A stretch of DNA of 64,000 nucleotides from Aureobasidium sp. EXF-3400 (Eukaryota > Ascomycota > Dothideomycetes > Dothideales > Saccotheciaceae). A program made the translations under genes and the position numbers. Positions within the stretch are counted from its first letter, which is position 1; each line of letters starts with the position of its first letter. The stretch lies in contig SWBL01000035.1 of the NCBI GenBank assembly GCA_024195585.1, positions 1 through 64,000 of the forward strand, written 5' to 3'. Under the pieces are notes generated by a model. That model saw only the letters and a list, made by a program, of their open reading frames with translations. It made no database searches and was not told the origin of the DNA. This document shows, in pieces, positions 1-11,228 of the stretch.

Positions 1-2390
1 CCATTGTTGCTCATCGAAAGTCTCTCTGCATGTCTTCAAACTATTGGAAAAGCCTCTGCCCGGATGGCGGGTATCCATGTTGATCGGTGGTGTGGAGTCC
101 GCGCAAAAGTCTTGCCAAGCGACCCGAGACTTGGTTGCCGTGGTCGACGAGGATGTTTGTGACGGCAAGACCAGGGCAGAAGGATGAAGGTGGTGTGGAG
201 GTTGAGCGAACTGCCTGAGTCGCAAAAAGAAAAAGCAACATTGGCCTATCTGTGAGTGAATTGGTGAGACTGAGGGAGTTGTGGAAACCCGAGTTCATTC
301 AAAACAGACGATGGATAACTGGTGAAACGGATAGTAGGAGGCTCAATTCGGGTATGATGTGTATTAATAAATATGATCGAGGCTTGTTCAGATGATGCCG
401 ATCTAATGTAAGCATATCTAAATTAGCCTTTTGTGGAGAGATTGCTCGAATTTTTTGTACAGGTATACCGAGTACAAGATATGGAGAAACGGGTGTAACA
501 TGCAGTGCTATACAAATGTTTGTTGTTGCTCGCGTGGCTTTTTGGCGGATGTCAATTCTTTCTTTTTGTCGTTGTGGATCATGCCAGGGCTCTCGCGCAA
601 CGTATATTCTGGTGAGACGCGATACCGGCAGAGCTTCGTTGCTCAAGAGACTGGGTGAACCAGGAAGAAAGGCGTCGGCCAAAATATCCAACTGGCAAGT
701 GTTACGGCCGCGCCTTCGTATGACGGCATATGCAGTCTTGAAAAAGTTGAATGCATGTGGAAGGGCAAAGAAAAATGAAACTGTCGTCCCTCACGAAAGA
801 AATGCATAGTCTGGGCTTTGTATGGTGGGACGATCGTCTATCAAAGTTCAAAGCAAGGACAGCTGGACTGGGTATAAGTCAACCGTACTACATACACGAA
901 GCGGCGCGATATGTCATCTTTGACATGCAAGCTGCGCGGGCCGTGGTGAATACTCGCGAAGCCTCGTCGTACGGCCTCGCTCCGCCCGAGTCAATCGACA
1001 GCCACCGTGCATTGGCGACGAGGACAAGGGAAAGAACATGCAGAACGGGCGAGGGAATGATAACAAACACACGATCCGCGCAGAGTTTGAAATCTGTGCG
1101 TAACACTGTGGAGGAGAAGCTCACCGACGACTCGTTGTTGAGAACTTGGGATGGCTTCATTAGGAAGTGCGAGTCGCCAGATCGAAAATTCTCGTCGGTC
1201 ATCTGCATACAGCACATATAGAGCTGCATTATTGTACTCAAACAATCGATTCTCCGGATAGCACAACTGCTGAACATGTTTGCTACCTCCAAGACCGAAA
1301 AACGCCGAGGATGACACACCTGCTCGATCCATCCAACGGACGATTTTTAACGAGATTGTTATTGGAGGATGATATTGGATATTGCATTTGATTGCTCCCC
1401 GTAGAGTGAGCGAACAGGCATAATTTCAAACGACCGCTCATCACGAGCATAATAGCGATCGTCTTCGGACATTGTAACTCAGGGGTGGAGTTTAAACATA
1501 ATATGAAGCAGATTATGAAATTTGAATATAGAAATCAAGGCGTAAGACGCGTTTCGGCCGCGATCGTGGAGCGCGTATACGGAGACTTTCAAACGGCGTT
1601 AAAGTGGTTGCATATGCTTGGTTGGTGATCGGAGGCCGGCGGCAGGCAGGCAGGCAAGCAGGCAGGGGGGAGAGACAGAAACTCTCAAACAGTACTCCGG
1701 TGCAGGAAAGATTGACGGTTGATTTCAAGGTTCTGGGGTATAAAGGAGTTCAATGATGCAGATTGGCGCTGGTGAACAATGGCTCATTGGTGGAGGAGCC
1801 GGCAGACCGGGCGGAGCTGATATCTCGTGCTCGCCAACGAAGCTTGTCCCTGCACTACTGAACGCGTAGGAAGCAGAAGCTCGACAGCAAGTGTGTTTCG
1901 TGACGGTTGCAGAAGGATTGGAAGATTGGCTGGGGATTGTCGTCAGGCCTCGTCAGAGAGGCACCTGTCGCATGTCGCATGTTGGGCGGTTGCTCAAGCC
2001 GAGATTTATGGTCAAACTAAGCAGCCCCAATTTCATGTGATACGCACATCTGGTCGAATGCTTGCTGCTATTGCCATGTATGCACATGGACAAAGAGGCA
2101 GGTCGCAGGCCGCAAAGTATGGTAAGGGCGTTGTGCCCCAAGTCAGACGATCGAACAGGATAGTGTTTCTGCGACGGGTATCCCGACAAGCGTGCGTGTA
2201 TGGAACCGGTTGATGCTCTTGATTTTATGTAGAAGGCAACGTACCAACGCTTTGACGCTCGACGCTAGCGGCTAGAGTGGCTTCAGCCAAGATTCGTAGA
2301 GCCAGGCCGACAGAGCCATCTCCACCAGGAGGCAGAGGCCGTACCGACGACGTCCTTCTGCTGGACACGACCTCTGTCCGAGGCTGTCGA
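1..2390. other. Gene-poor region upstream of the cyclin
   Basis: No reading frame here has protein-like composition. The longest (751-1221 +, 156 codons) has no recognisable domain and no supporting splice structure. I see no tRNA, rRNA or transposon remnant. It holds a GGCA microsatellite (separate entry) and then grades into the pyrimidine-rich promoter of the G1/S cyclin. It may be distal promoter or non-coding transcript. Confidence 0.5.
1641..1670. repeat. (GGCA)n microsatellite
   Basis: A short tandem run of GGCA units with one AGCA interruption, ending in a run of G. It lies outside any gene and is likely to vary in length between strains. Confidence 0.85.
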
Positions 2391-2438
2391 TTCTTCTTCT
2401 CCCTCCTCCCTCGCTCCCTCTCCCTCCACCTCTTCCCC
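2391..2438 (+). promoter_or_regulatory. Pyrimidine-rich (CT) tract, likely core promoter
   Basis: Nearly uninterrupted C/T sequence on the plus strand, followed by C-rich sequence to about 2800. CT tracts commonly lie just upstream of transcription starts in filamentous ascomycetes. It sits immediately before the donor-like site at 2803, so it probably marks the start region of the cyclin transcript. The transcription start itself cannot be seen from sequence. Confidence 0.5.
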
Positions 2439-2802
2439 AATCTTACTCTCTGAGCAAGTCAATGGAGCTTTGATAAACGGTCACCGCTTCCAAACGGCTT
2501 CCCTCTCATACCTTACCTCCTACTCCCCAGCCCCTCACGAGTCGTTCGTCGTATATCCCTCGACCTCGACCTGAAGCCTGTCGACTCTCCTCATCCGACT
2601 ACCGCCCTTCGACATCAGGCCCCCTTCAAACTCTTCGACACGACCATACACCGTCGCTGCCGCCTAACCTCGACCTTCAAGCCGCCCCGACCTCTCCTCT
2701 TCGTTGAACGCAGAGCTGTGGACGGCCTTTTCACCTCATCTCGTCAGCCCTGTCAGCTTGCAATCTCACTTCGACCTCGACTTGAGTCCTCCTCAGTACT
2801 AG

Positions 2803-3909
2803 GTAAGTGAGCATTGCTCAAGCTGTTCGTCCATCACCCCCTATTCTTTGCCCTTAATATGACAGGACGTATCGTCGATCAATCTGAAACCTGGTGTGGG
2901 GTGATGATATTGATTAAAAGAGATGGAAATGTGGTCAGGCTGGAAGGACAAGGAAGGAGCAAAGGAAGTCGTCGTCAATGGCACAACCGTATTCCAGCAT
3001 GTCAAGAAGGAAGAAAAGACCCTGCTCATACTGGTTGACATACCAACGATGCCCTCCATGCTTATTCATGGTCAGCAACGAAGCCTGCCTCGAGAACGCA
3101 GAGCAAAAGCGAGGACCGTCATATGAAGTACCTTGGCGGTCCAACCTTGCGGCTTCCTCTTGCACCATTGACATGAATACCATGGAACAATACCATTTCA
3201 TACAATGGAGCACTGGCATATTATACAACACTTCAACAGTGTTGAGTCGACACAGTTACTGGGCGGGGTCTTTACGTTCCATCGCCGTCAAGGCATGGAC
3301 ACTTCCAAAAGCGAGCGCGCTTGCATTCTTGACGACTGAAGGCCTGGTTTGAGGTCGTGTCTCATTCCCAAATGGCTCCTTCCCTATCCTTCCGGTTTAA
3401 TTTCGGCAATTGGCTCGTCGTCACTTGTATCTCCCGCATACATGCTCAGTTATGACTGACTTACTTTTCGAACTATTCACTAATCTCAACACATCACAGC
3501 TCTTTCAGCAAACAATCTTCGATCTGACTCGCCTCTTCAAGTCAATATCTTGAAGACCAGCTCTTTCTGGTGAGTTCTCTTGTCTTGATCCATCATCACA
3601 TTTCCGTCCCTTGCAGCGCACGTGCCTTTCATCATTGACCCGGGAATGACTGACATTCCCCAGACCTATCTGCGAACTCCTCGACGCGCTCTCATTAGAA
3701 TCTGTGGAGTCGTTGATTCGTTCTCTACGCCTCAAGATCGGGCTAGCACCATCTACGGCATTCCGATTTGCAGTCGACATTCGAGCCTTAATTCGCAAGG
3801 GATTCACTTCTCTGCATTTTGCCTCGCTGCCACCCATTTCCCAAGGTATGTGCAATACTCAGCTTGGACAGTCGCGTCTCCTCCCCACCTCCAAAGCTAA
3901 TTCATCTAG
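2803..3909 (+). other. 5' leader of the cyclin with three candidate introns
   Basis: Three donor/acceptor pairs fit fungal introns. The first runs 2803 (GTAAGT) to 3499 or 3508, the second 3570 (GTGAGT) to 3616 (TTGCAG), and the third 3846 (GTATGT) to 3909 or 3921. Between the second and third, an ATG at 3646 opens an upstream frame of more than 60 codons that does not join the cyclin. If spliced, the leader would still be several hundred bases long with at least one upstream ATG, which suggests translational control. The splices are inferred from motifs only. Confidence 0.45.
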
Positions 3910-4162
3910 ACTCTCTTGTAGACTCCTTATACCTGCATCTTTCAAGCCATTCAAGGCAGTCAGATCAGTCTTTCTAGGACCATCTACAACACCCTCATCC
4001 AACTAATCACTGTCCTTCTATTGCGTTACCGACAACACTGTCCATTTCTCTCTGTCTACACTCAACCAACCAGTGTTCATACACCATTCACTCATTAATA
4101 GATTTTCACCCGTCGATCCTGGCGAATTGACCAACCTCAACCAACAACTTCACATCATCAAC

Positions 4163-5453
4163 ATGGCTTCCGCAACAGTACAGACCAGCTACGGTCACTG
4201 CGATACCTTCTTCGTCGAAGGCTATGAAGACACAGATGGCATCTTTGCTAGAGCAGCTGCCGAGAGGGAGAGAGCACGTGCGATTGCAAAGGTCCAACAA
4301 AGACACATGGCTGCCAACCTGTCTCGTCAGACGAGCGAGTTGTACCTGAACGACGTGCTTGACCACATGGAGGTCATGGAGGTAAGATCTTTTAACTCGT
4401 CGTCTATCGAATGCATGTGCTGATCTCTGACAGGCCGAGACGATGCCGGACATCAATTCCATCGAGATCCAGACAGAGATTCAATGGTTCATGCGTCCCT
4501 ACCTCCTCGACTTCCTCCTCGAAGCTCACCACGCTTTCCAACTCCTCCCCGAGACCCTGTTCCTTGCCGTCAACCTTCTCGACAGATACTGCTCGAAGCG
4601 TGTCGTCTACAAGCGTCACTACCAGCTGGTCGGCTGCGCCTCATTACTCATCGCCGCCAAGTACGGTGACCGTAAAGAGCGTGTGCCCACCATCAAGGAA
4701 CTCAAGTCCATGTGCTGCTCTCTCTACGACGACGACATGTTCACACAAATGGAATGGCACGTGCTTCAAACCCTCAACTGGATCATAGGTCACCCGACTG
4801 TGACTGGCTTCCTCGAGATTGCTCTCTCCGAAACAGCTGCTGATGCTGAGGTGCAAAACATGGCTACATACATCTCTGAAATGGCTCTCTACCACAAGGA
4901 CTTTATTCCCGTGCTGCCCTCGGTTATGGCCAGGTCGTCGCTCGCCCTTGCCCGTTACATCCTCGGTCGCCCTCAGGTGCACCACCCCGAATGGGCCGCC
5001 AGATATGACTCCAACGTCGTGATGGACCTGTCCAACCAGCTCTCGCGTCCTTCGCAGGCTCTTTTCCGCAAGTACTCGTCCGCTCACCTTTCAAACGTCG
5101 CCACCACCCTGGAGCAATTCCTGCAGCGCCAGAACCTCATGCAGCAACAACAGCAGCAGCAGACCGCATCGCAGCAGCCATACCCTTCACCAGCACAATC
5201 TACTTTGGATGTTCAGCAAGTACCTGGCGCCATGATGACACCTCAAACTCCCCAGAAGCCTGTCTACGCTGCAGTCCCCATCGGTGTCCTTACCCCTCCC
5301 GAGACCCCGGAGAAGGACTTCTACGACAACTCAAGCTACAACGTAAACCAAAACTTGATGCACCGCCTTCACGCATGCTCAAACATGACTTCCGCCCCTA
5401 GCCATCCGTCATACCAGTACAGCTCATACCCGACATCATACCCATCACAATGA
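4163..5453 (+). CDS. G1/S-specific cyclin (Cln/Puc1-like)
   Basis: join(4163..4381,4434..5453), 412 aa. The protein is a cyclin that activates the main cyclin-dependent kinase for Start (G1/S). The N-terminal cyclin box spans about residues 75-200, with the typical MRPYLLDFLLEAHHAF and LDRYCSKR segments and LLIAAKYGD; a second cyclin fold follows. The C-terminal third has a polyglutamine run and proline-directed sites (TPQTPQ, TPPETPEK) suited to CDK phosphorylation and SCF-mediated turnover, as in other G1 cyclins. The single 52-bp intron (donor GTAAGA, acceptor CAG) keeps frame. ATG 4163 is the first start in the coding frame with a good context. The leader is unusually long. Assignment to the Cln/Puc1 group rather than a Pcl cyclin is by overall resemblance. 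Confidence 0.88.
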
Positions 5454-6438
5454 AGTCCAACTGCTCTGTGCACAACCCACGTGCTCCTGTTGTAACAACA
5501 TGTACCAGCCAGTCCCTTCGTACCATCGACCTTTTCATTGCATCGCAAGCGTTTCACATACATTAGTATTCTTTGCTCTCAGCGTTTCTTTTCGTACCGT
5601 CCATCATCATCTGGTGGACAGCATCTGCACATTATTAGCTCGAACATAACTTATCACGGCCGCAAACACCTGCAGAGCCAAGTTGCTTTCAACAGAAAAC
5701 CCAGAGAGAAGAAAAAAAGTTGCTTGACGATGGTGGTTGCTCTTGGGCGAGTCTTGCTTTCCTCGACTCGTGCTTCATTGCTTTTTTTCTTTCCCATTGT
5801 TTTGGCCCATGAGAGGCATCCATACCAAATTGCAAACATTTTGGAGGAAAAAAGGGGGGATACCACTTTGTCTGTTCTTTTCGTTTTTTTCTTTTTTCGT
5901 TTTCTTTCCACTCATTTTCCTCCATACCCAAACCATAAGCCAAGAGGCTACATAAAACACAAAAAGCAGATGTGTTTTCAATTACAAAAAAAAAACTTTT
6001 TTTTCCACAAACTTTTCCTGCTTGTGTGACTGTGACTTTGATGGTAATGTGGATCGGATGTCTTGGGCCGGATGCAGGTTTGGGTGTCTCCTTGCTTCAT
6101 GTACAGTAACCTGGTTTGTGTCTCTCAACAAGCAATGGTTGACAGATACACGACAGACTACAGCATGCAACGCACGTTTAAAGATCGTGGGTCTTGTCCT
6201 ACTTTCACATGTCGGCGATACCGGAAGGTACGTGTATATGGTTCACGAACACGACTATAAGACCTTGCGTCAGGCATTTATATATTCTAGAGTACCTCAT
6301 GCAGAACAGACATTTCCCGCCACATCTTCAATATATTCTAGAGACACTGCATTTTCGAATTTACAGCAAGGCTCTCAGGACTTGCAGAGATTTTCTCTTC
6401 TTCTCTCTTCCTTTGCGTCCTGCAATCTTCTCACACCG
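5454..6438. other. Convergent intergenic region with A/T homopolymers
   Basis: This is the 3' flank of the cyclin (+) and of the hydrolase (-). An A run followed directly by a T run at about 5986-6004 and T-rich stretches at 5780-5910 could serve 3'-end formation on both strands. A direct repeat ATATTCTAGAG occurs twice, near 6283 and 6332. No coding sequence is supported. Confidence 0.5.
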
Positions 6439-7982
6439 CTACGGTGATGCAGAGTTTCCGTTCCAGAAATCTAGAATGGTCTGAGCGACAACTTCTGCAT
6501 CCGTGACAGGTAATTCATGGCCACCGTCCAGAACGCGGATTTCCAATGCATCTGGTCCTAGCACTGATTGTGCATCTTCGCACATCTCGTCTGCGATGAT
6601 TACGGTGTCGTCTTTGCCTAGCAACAGTAGCACTTTGCCTTCGAGAAGACGATGGGAAGAAGGGAGAGACGGATCCTGTGATGTAGCGATGCGTTTCCAG
6701 ATGTCGTGTTGAGCGCTGATGGGTGCGTGTTGGATGCTAGAGACAAAGGAAGCGACGAAACCAGCGTGATGGTACAATTGCCAGGCTACAACTCTTGCTA
6801 TACTGACCGAAGGTCTGCGAGCGGAGATCTGAGCAGAGGAGTCAGGTGTAAGTGCTGGATGAGAAGGCGTTTCCTGCTCTGCTGCTTGGGTTGCAGTGAC
6901 CTTGCCATCATCATCGACATCTCGAGAAGCAGAAGAAGAAGCATCAATACCCCCCAAACGTCTCCAAACCAGATACTCCACTAATCTGCGAGGCAGAAAT
7001 CCACCATAGAGGAATTTACTCGTCCAGTGGATACGAGTGGATCGCATGAGGCCTGCTGGTGCAATAAGAACCAGAGACTCAACGAGGTTTGGGAAGTAGG
7101 AGGTAAACGATGCGGCGATACCTCCACCCAGTGAGTAACCGATTATGGCGAATCGACTGCCATTGCCTGTCCAGCTCAGTGGTGATGAGGAGACGACTAG
7201 GAGGATTTGGGTGGTGAAGAGTTGGATGTCTTGGGGTTGGGAGACGGGGTCGGGTGTGGATGAGAAGCCGCGGCCGAACAGATCTGGAGGTTCGTAGGTT
7301 AGCCATACACTCTAGTCTCATATTGACGGTGTGTATGTGATGGTGTAGTTGTGGGAATATAGTCAATTTTTCTGGATGTGACGAAGTCATGCTAGATGAT
7401 GGTATGACCCTGGTCAATGTATGATGACTCCTTGATTGTATCAAGGACCCTCTGCGGCACTCGTCTATTGTAGACATGATATCCACTCCGTTTCCATGTT
7501 CCGTGAAAGGTATTTGGGTGGTTATGCATACCGTTGTCGTCTTGTAATATGAAATCTTGTTTCTTGCAGGTTTTGGGGTTGAACCGAAGGGAAGAACATT
7601 AGGAAGCAGACTCACCAAATAACATCACTCGACAACCTTTTTGCACCAATTCCTCTGCCAGTCCGCCCAGAGCTATACATGGGGTACTGATGCCATGGAC
7701 CAGCAGTACTTTCTTGCCTTCTGGTGGTCCCCACTCATACACTCTTATGTTGCCAAAAGGAGTCGCGACATCTCTTGCTCCCTCGAGAGCATCGGGAGCA
7801 TAAGGAAGTTTCTCTTGCTGTTTCCGCGTCAAAGTCTTTTGTATCAACGGTAATGGCGAGTCGATAATCTGGCATGGTTGATGTATGTTGCCACGGTATT
7901 GCGAGGTTAGAATGGCACCAAGTCCTATAGAAGCCACAGCACCGATTGCCAGGAATCTTAGATCTCTTGCTGTTATATCCAT
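6439..7982 (-). CDS. Membrane-anchored alpha/beta hydrolase
   Basis: complement(join(6439..7283,7616..7982)), 403 aa. An alpha/beta-hydrolase fold serine hydrolase of unknown substrate. Residues about 5-25 form one hydrophobic segment (FLAIGAVASIGLGAIL), a likely signal anchor. The oxyanion region is LLVHGIST, the nucleophile elbow is GYSLGGG with the catalytic serine, the acid is in LGKDDTV and the histidine in DGGHELP near the C terminus. The start is the first ATG of the frame; a TTG three codons earlier is less likely. The 332-bp intron is far longer than the others in the window, but joining across it gives the conserved LFGDLFGRGFS run. It is divergent from the class-V PLP enzyme across about 500 bp holding an inverted repeat. 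Lipase, esterase or epoxide hydrolase activity cannot be told apart. Confidence 0.8.
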
Positions 7983-8272
7983 TAGCCGCAAATCGATATA
8001 TAGTGTATAAAGATAATCTTACAAAGTACTCAAACATTGGAGTCGATGTCGTCTCGCTCTGATGGGACATCTGTAGCCGATATGCCGTGAGATGCCGAAG
8101 CTTTGCCGCCGACGAGGAAGGAGGACAACAGTGTTCGTCAGTATGAAGAGGAGCTAGAATAAGCTGCCAGCCTGCCATCACTCATGACTGTGGACAAATC
8201 ACGCAATTGAAATCGATTTGGAGCCCATGCTGTCGTAGTAGGGAATTGGGATCCGTGCTCGGTCGCCCTTGT

Positions 8273-8347
8273 AGGGCGTTTGGATTAGATACGAATACGT
8301 GATCGTCGGTAGGGCGTTTTGTGCAGAACACGGCATGCAGGGCGTTT
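8273..8347. repeat. Three direct repeats AGGGCGTTT
   Basis: The 9-mer AGGGCGTTT occurs at 8273-8281, 8311-8319 and 8339-8347, all in the same orientation in the divergent promoter between the hydrolase and the PLP enzyme. The spacings are 38 and 28 bp. It may be a transcription-factor site cluster. Confidence 0.7.
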
Positions 8348-8353
8348 ATGCTA

Positions 8354-8392
8354 TCACCTATGTCGGCTTAACCATTCAGCCGGCATAGGTGA
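8354..8392. promoter_or_regulatory. 15-bp inverted repeat, candidate Zn2Cys6 operator
   Basis: The left arm TCACCTATGTCGGCT (8354-8368) and right arm AGCCGGCATAGGTGA (8378-8392) are inverse complements with one mismatch, separated by 9 bp. Inside is CGG-N13-CCG, the layout bound by dimeric fungal zinc-cluster (Gal4-type) activators. It lies about 95 bp before the PLP enzyme start and about 370 bp from the hydrolase start, so it could control both genes. Function is inferred. Confidence 0.6.
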
Positions 8393-8485
8393 CAACAGCT
8401 GTAAATGAGATCCATCTCCACGTACAACTCTCCTTGACATATCATACCAAATTAAGATTGAATTTCATCAGCATTTTCAAACATC

Positions 8486-9744
8486 ATGGCTCAAACTTTC
8501 GACGTTACTGCCCTGCGCAAGCACTTCCCCTCTCTGGATAAGAAGCAGGTGTACTTTGACAATGCAGGCGGAAGTCAAGTCATTCAAGAAGTGATTGATT
8601 CGGTATCTGAATATCTGGGTGGTACAAATGTACAGTTGGGAGCTTCGTACCCAATTGCTCAAAAGTCGACCAATCTGTTCGCGGCTGGAAAGGATGCAGT
8701 GGCCAAATATATCAATGCCAGCTCTGATGAAGTTGGTAAGAACATCCAAGATAGACGACATGTTGGAAAAAGGCTGACTAGATCTGCAACAAAGTCCTTG
8801 GTCCCTCAACAACCCAACTCTTCCGCAACCTCTCTCTAGCACTATACGAACACCTCACCCCCGGCTCCGAAATCATCCTCTCAAAACTCGACCACGAAGC
8901 AAATATAGCATCATGGCTTCAAATGGCTTCCTGGAGAAACTTGACCGTCAAATGGTGGGATGCACCCAACGCTCAAAACCCCAAACTCGAAGTTTCGGTG
9001 CTCAAAACCCTGCTCTCGGAAAAGACCAAATTGGTCTGTTGCACACATACTAGCAATATTCTTGGTACCATTAGTGATATTAAGAAGATTGCTGAGGCAG
9101 TGCATACAGTGCCTGGAGCTTTGTTGTGTGTTGATGCTGTTGCCTACGCACCACACAGACAAGTTGATATGAGAGACTTGGATGTCGATTTCTACTGTTT
9201 CTCTTGGTATAAGGTATATGGCCCTCACATTGCAATGTTGTATGCAAAGCAAGAGAGCCAAAAAAGCATGCAGACATTGGGTCATTACTTCAAGGGCTCA
9301 GCATCATTGGAAGATAAGCTTGGATTGGCAGCTGCAAACTACGAACTCACCGCTTCCATTCCCAAGGTATGCGAGTACCTGTCGCAAATCCCTTGGGAAG
9401 CGATTTCTAGCCATGAGGAAAAGTTGCAGGGGATTTTGATTGACTACCTCAACTCGAGAAAAGATGTCAAGATTTGGGGTGAGCCTGTTGCAGATGCTGC
9501 AAAGCGTGTTCCTGTCATCAGTTGGACTGTTGATGGACGCAGCAGCAAAGATGTTGTTGATGCTGTAGAGGCAAAGAGTGACTTTGGCTTCCGCTGGGGT
9601 GCATTTTACTCGAACCGCTTGGTGCAAGAAGTCATGGGTTTGGATCCGGTGGATGGTGTTATCAGGGTTAGTCTTGTGCACTACAACACAGAGGATGAGA
9701 TCAAGCAGTTTGTCAAGGTGTTGGATGAGGTGCTCTCTAGCTAG
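8486..9744 (+). CDS. Class-V PLP-dependent aminotransferase / cysteine desulfurase-like
   Basis: join(8486..8735,8795..9744), 399 aa. A fold-type I PLP enzyme of aminotransferase class V, most like the cysteine-desulfurase-like (SufS-related, VC1184 type) group. The N-terminal YFDNAGGSQV is typical. Splicing the 59-bp intron restores VLGPSTTQLFRNLS, the cofactor phosphate region. HTSNILG and CVDAVAYAPH follow, and the Schiff-base lysine is in CFSWYKVYGPH at about residue 230. The C-terminal domain ends with RVSLVHYN. No cysteine-rich active-site loop is evident, so desulfurase activity is not assured; epimerase, lyase or transaminase roles remain possible. The start ATG is the first in frame, in good context. 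It is divergently paired with the hydrolase. Confidence 0.85.
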
Positions 9745-9949
9745 GTCGCTCAAATACGTATGTTATGAAAGCATGTGTGCATGCAGATTAATCGAGTGAC
9801 AAGACGGAAGAGTTACCGAATCCAAAGCCATCAAGGCTTTCCAAACCAAGTCATCAAGACTACCCCAAATAGTGTATCAATGCTTCGCATTTTTAGAGAA
9901 GAAACGGCCGTGAGGGAATTCATGCAATCGTGTGTGGAGCAAAATTTGG

Positions 9950-10924
9950 CTACAGCGCCGCAGTGGGCTGCTCAACTTCCCCAATGACGCTCTTCAAGAT
10001 GTCGGGAATAATCTGAGCAGCATCGCCCTCAAAGAACCAATCGTTTTCATCCAGGCCTCCTGCTGGCTCGTCTGCGCGATCAGCGTTGATTACGGCGACT
10101 CTTGCACCTTTTTCTCTCGCATCGTCAACGTAGGCGGCAGCAGGATAAACGCTAGCGCTTGTGCCGATGACCATAATCAAATCGATCTTTGCAGAGTCGT
10201 TAATGAAGCTGTCGACAGTGTTGAGGACTTTGCTCGGAAGAGACTCGCCGAACCAGACGACTCCAGGACGCAAGAGGCCTTCATGACACTCCGGACATGT
10301 TGGTAGATCTGCTTTTGTAATGGATGGTAGATGGACTTGTGCATCTGCTATATCCAACTCTTTTCGATCGTGTTTGGCGTCCAAAGCGTCTTTGGTGGTT
10401 GGATCTGATTCGTCGTGCGGAATTCGAAGGGCGGGTACGATAGGGTCTGTAAAGTTCTCGCCGTGGTATGAACAGTAGAAGGAGGTGCACTTGACGTTAA
10501 ACAAGCTACCATGGAGTAGTTGAAGCTTTTCTGCAGGGTGTTTTGCACGTTGCGACAGACCTGTTGTAAAATGTTAGTCGATAGATAATGAACAAATGAG
10601 AAGGCGCGTACCATCGACATTTTGGCTGAGAGCAATGAACCCTGGATGCTTCCTTGCCAACTCAGCCAGGGCGAGGTGGGCTCTGTTTGGCTGGGCTTTT
10701 AGAGCCATGTGCCGGCGGTAGCTGTAGAACTGCCAGACGAGGCCAGGGTCACGACTGAAAGCCTCGGGAGTGGCTAGAGAGGTGGCATCGTGAGTTCTCC
10801 ACAAACCTCCAGCACCACGAAAAGTAGGTAGGCCAGATGAGGCAGATAGGCCGGCACCGAGTAAGGCCAAGATTCGTTTTGATGACTGCAGATGGGCAGT
10901 GAAGCTTTCAATGTCCGAAGACAT
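9950..10924 (-). CDS. SIR2-family NAD-dependent protein deacylase (SIRT5-like)
   Basis: complement(join(9950..10560,10612..10924)), 307 aa. An NAD-dependent lysine deacylase of the class III (SIRT5/CobB) sirtuins. The NAD site reads [15 protein letters not shown] at about residues 22-36 and the catalytic stretch is [13 protein letters not shown], spliced across a 51-bp intron. Two cysteine pairs (CTSFYC, CPEC) bind structural zinc. FYSYRR matches the position of the Tyr-x-x-Arg pair that SIRT5 uses to hold succinyl and malonyl groups, so acyl rather than acetyl removal is likely. [12 protein letters not shown] and VINAD complete the Rossmann fold. The start ATG 10924 gives a usual length. It shares a 304-bp promoter with ICP55. 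No clear mitochondrial presequence is present. Confidence 0.9.
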
Positions 10925-11228
10925 TCTTCGTATCCGTCCTGCCGACACGTTGGCGAACTCGAATTGGTATAGAGATGTAGTGTGCGACAGATTCCAGGAG
11001 CTGGGGCAGCAGTCAAGTACGAAGTCAAGGCATGGTATGCACAGGTACGACGATAAGCCTTGAGGACTCGGTGACCGGCCTGGGAGATTCGGTGACGTAT
11101 CAAAATCCCCGCAATCTGCAATAATTAAGGTTACAAGTGTCTGTGCTTCGGAGTTTACAGCCAGGGTCGCCGGCTAACTTTGGCAATCGTTCGAGTCGCG
11201 ACACGCTCGACAAAGATCGATACCAAGC

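Noticed and set aside
751..1221. 156-codon plus-strand frame upstream of the cyclin
   Set aside because: Composition is not protein-like, overlapping frames on the other strand are equally long, and no domain is seen.
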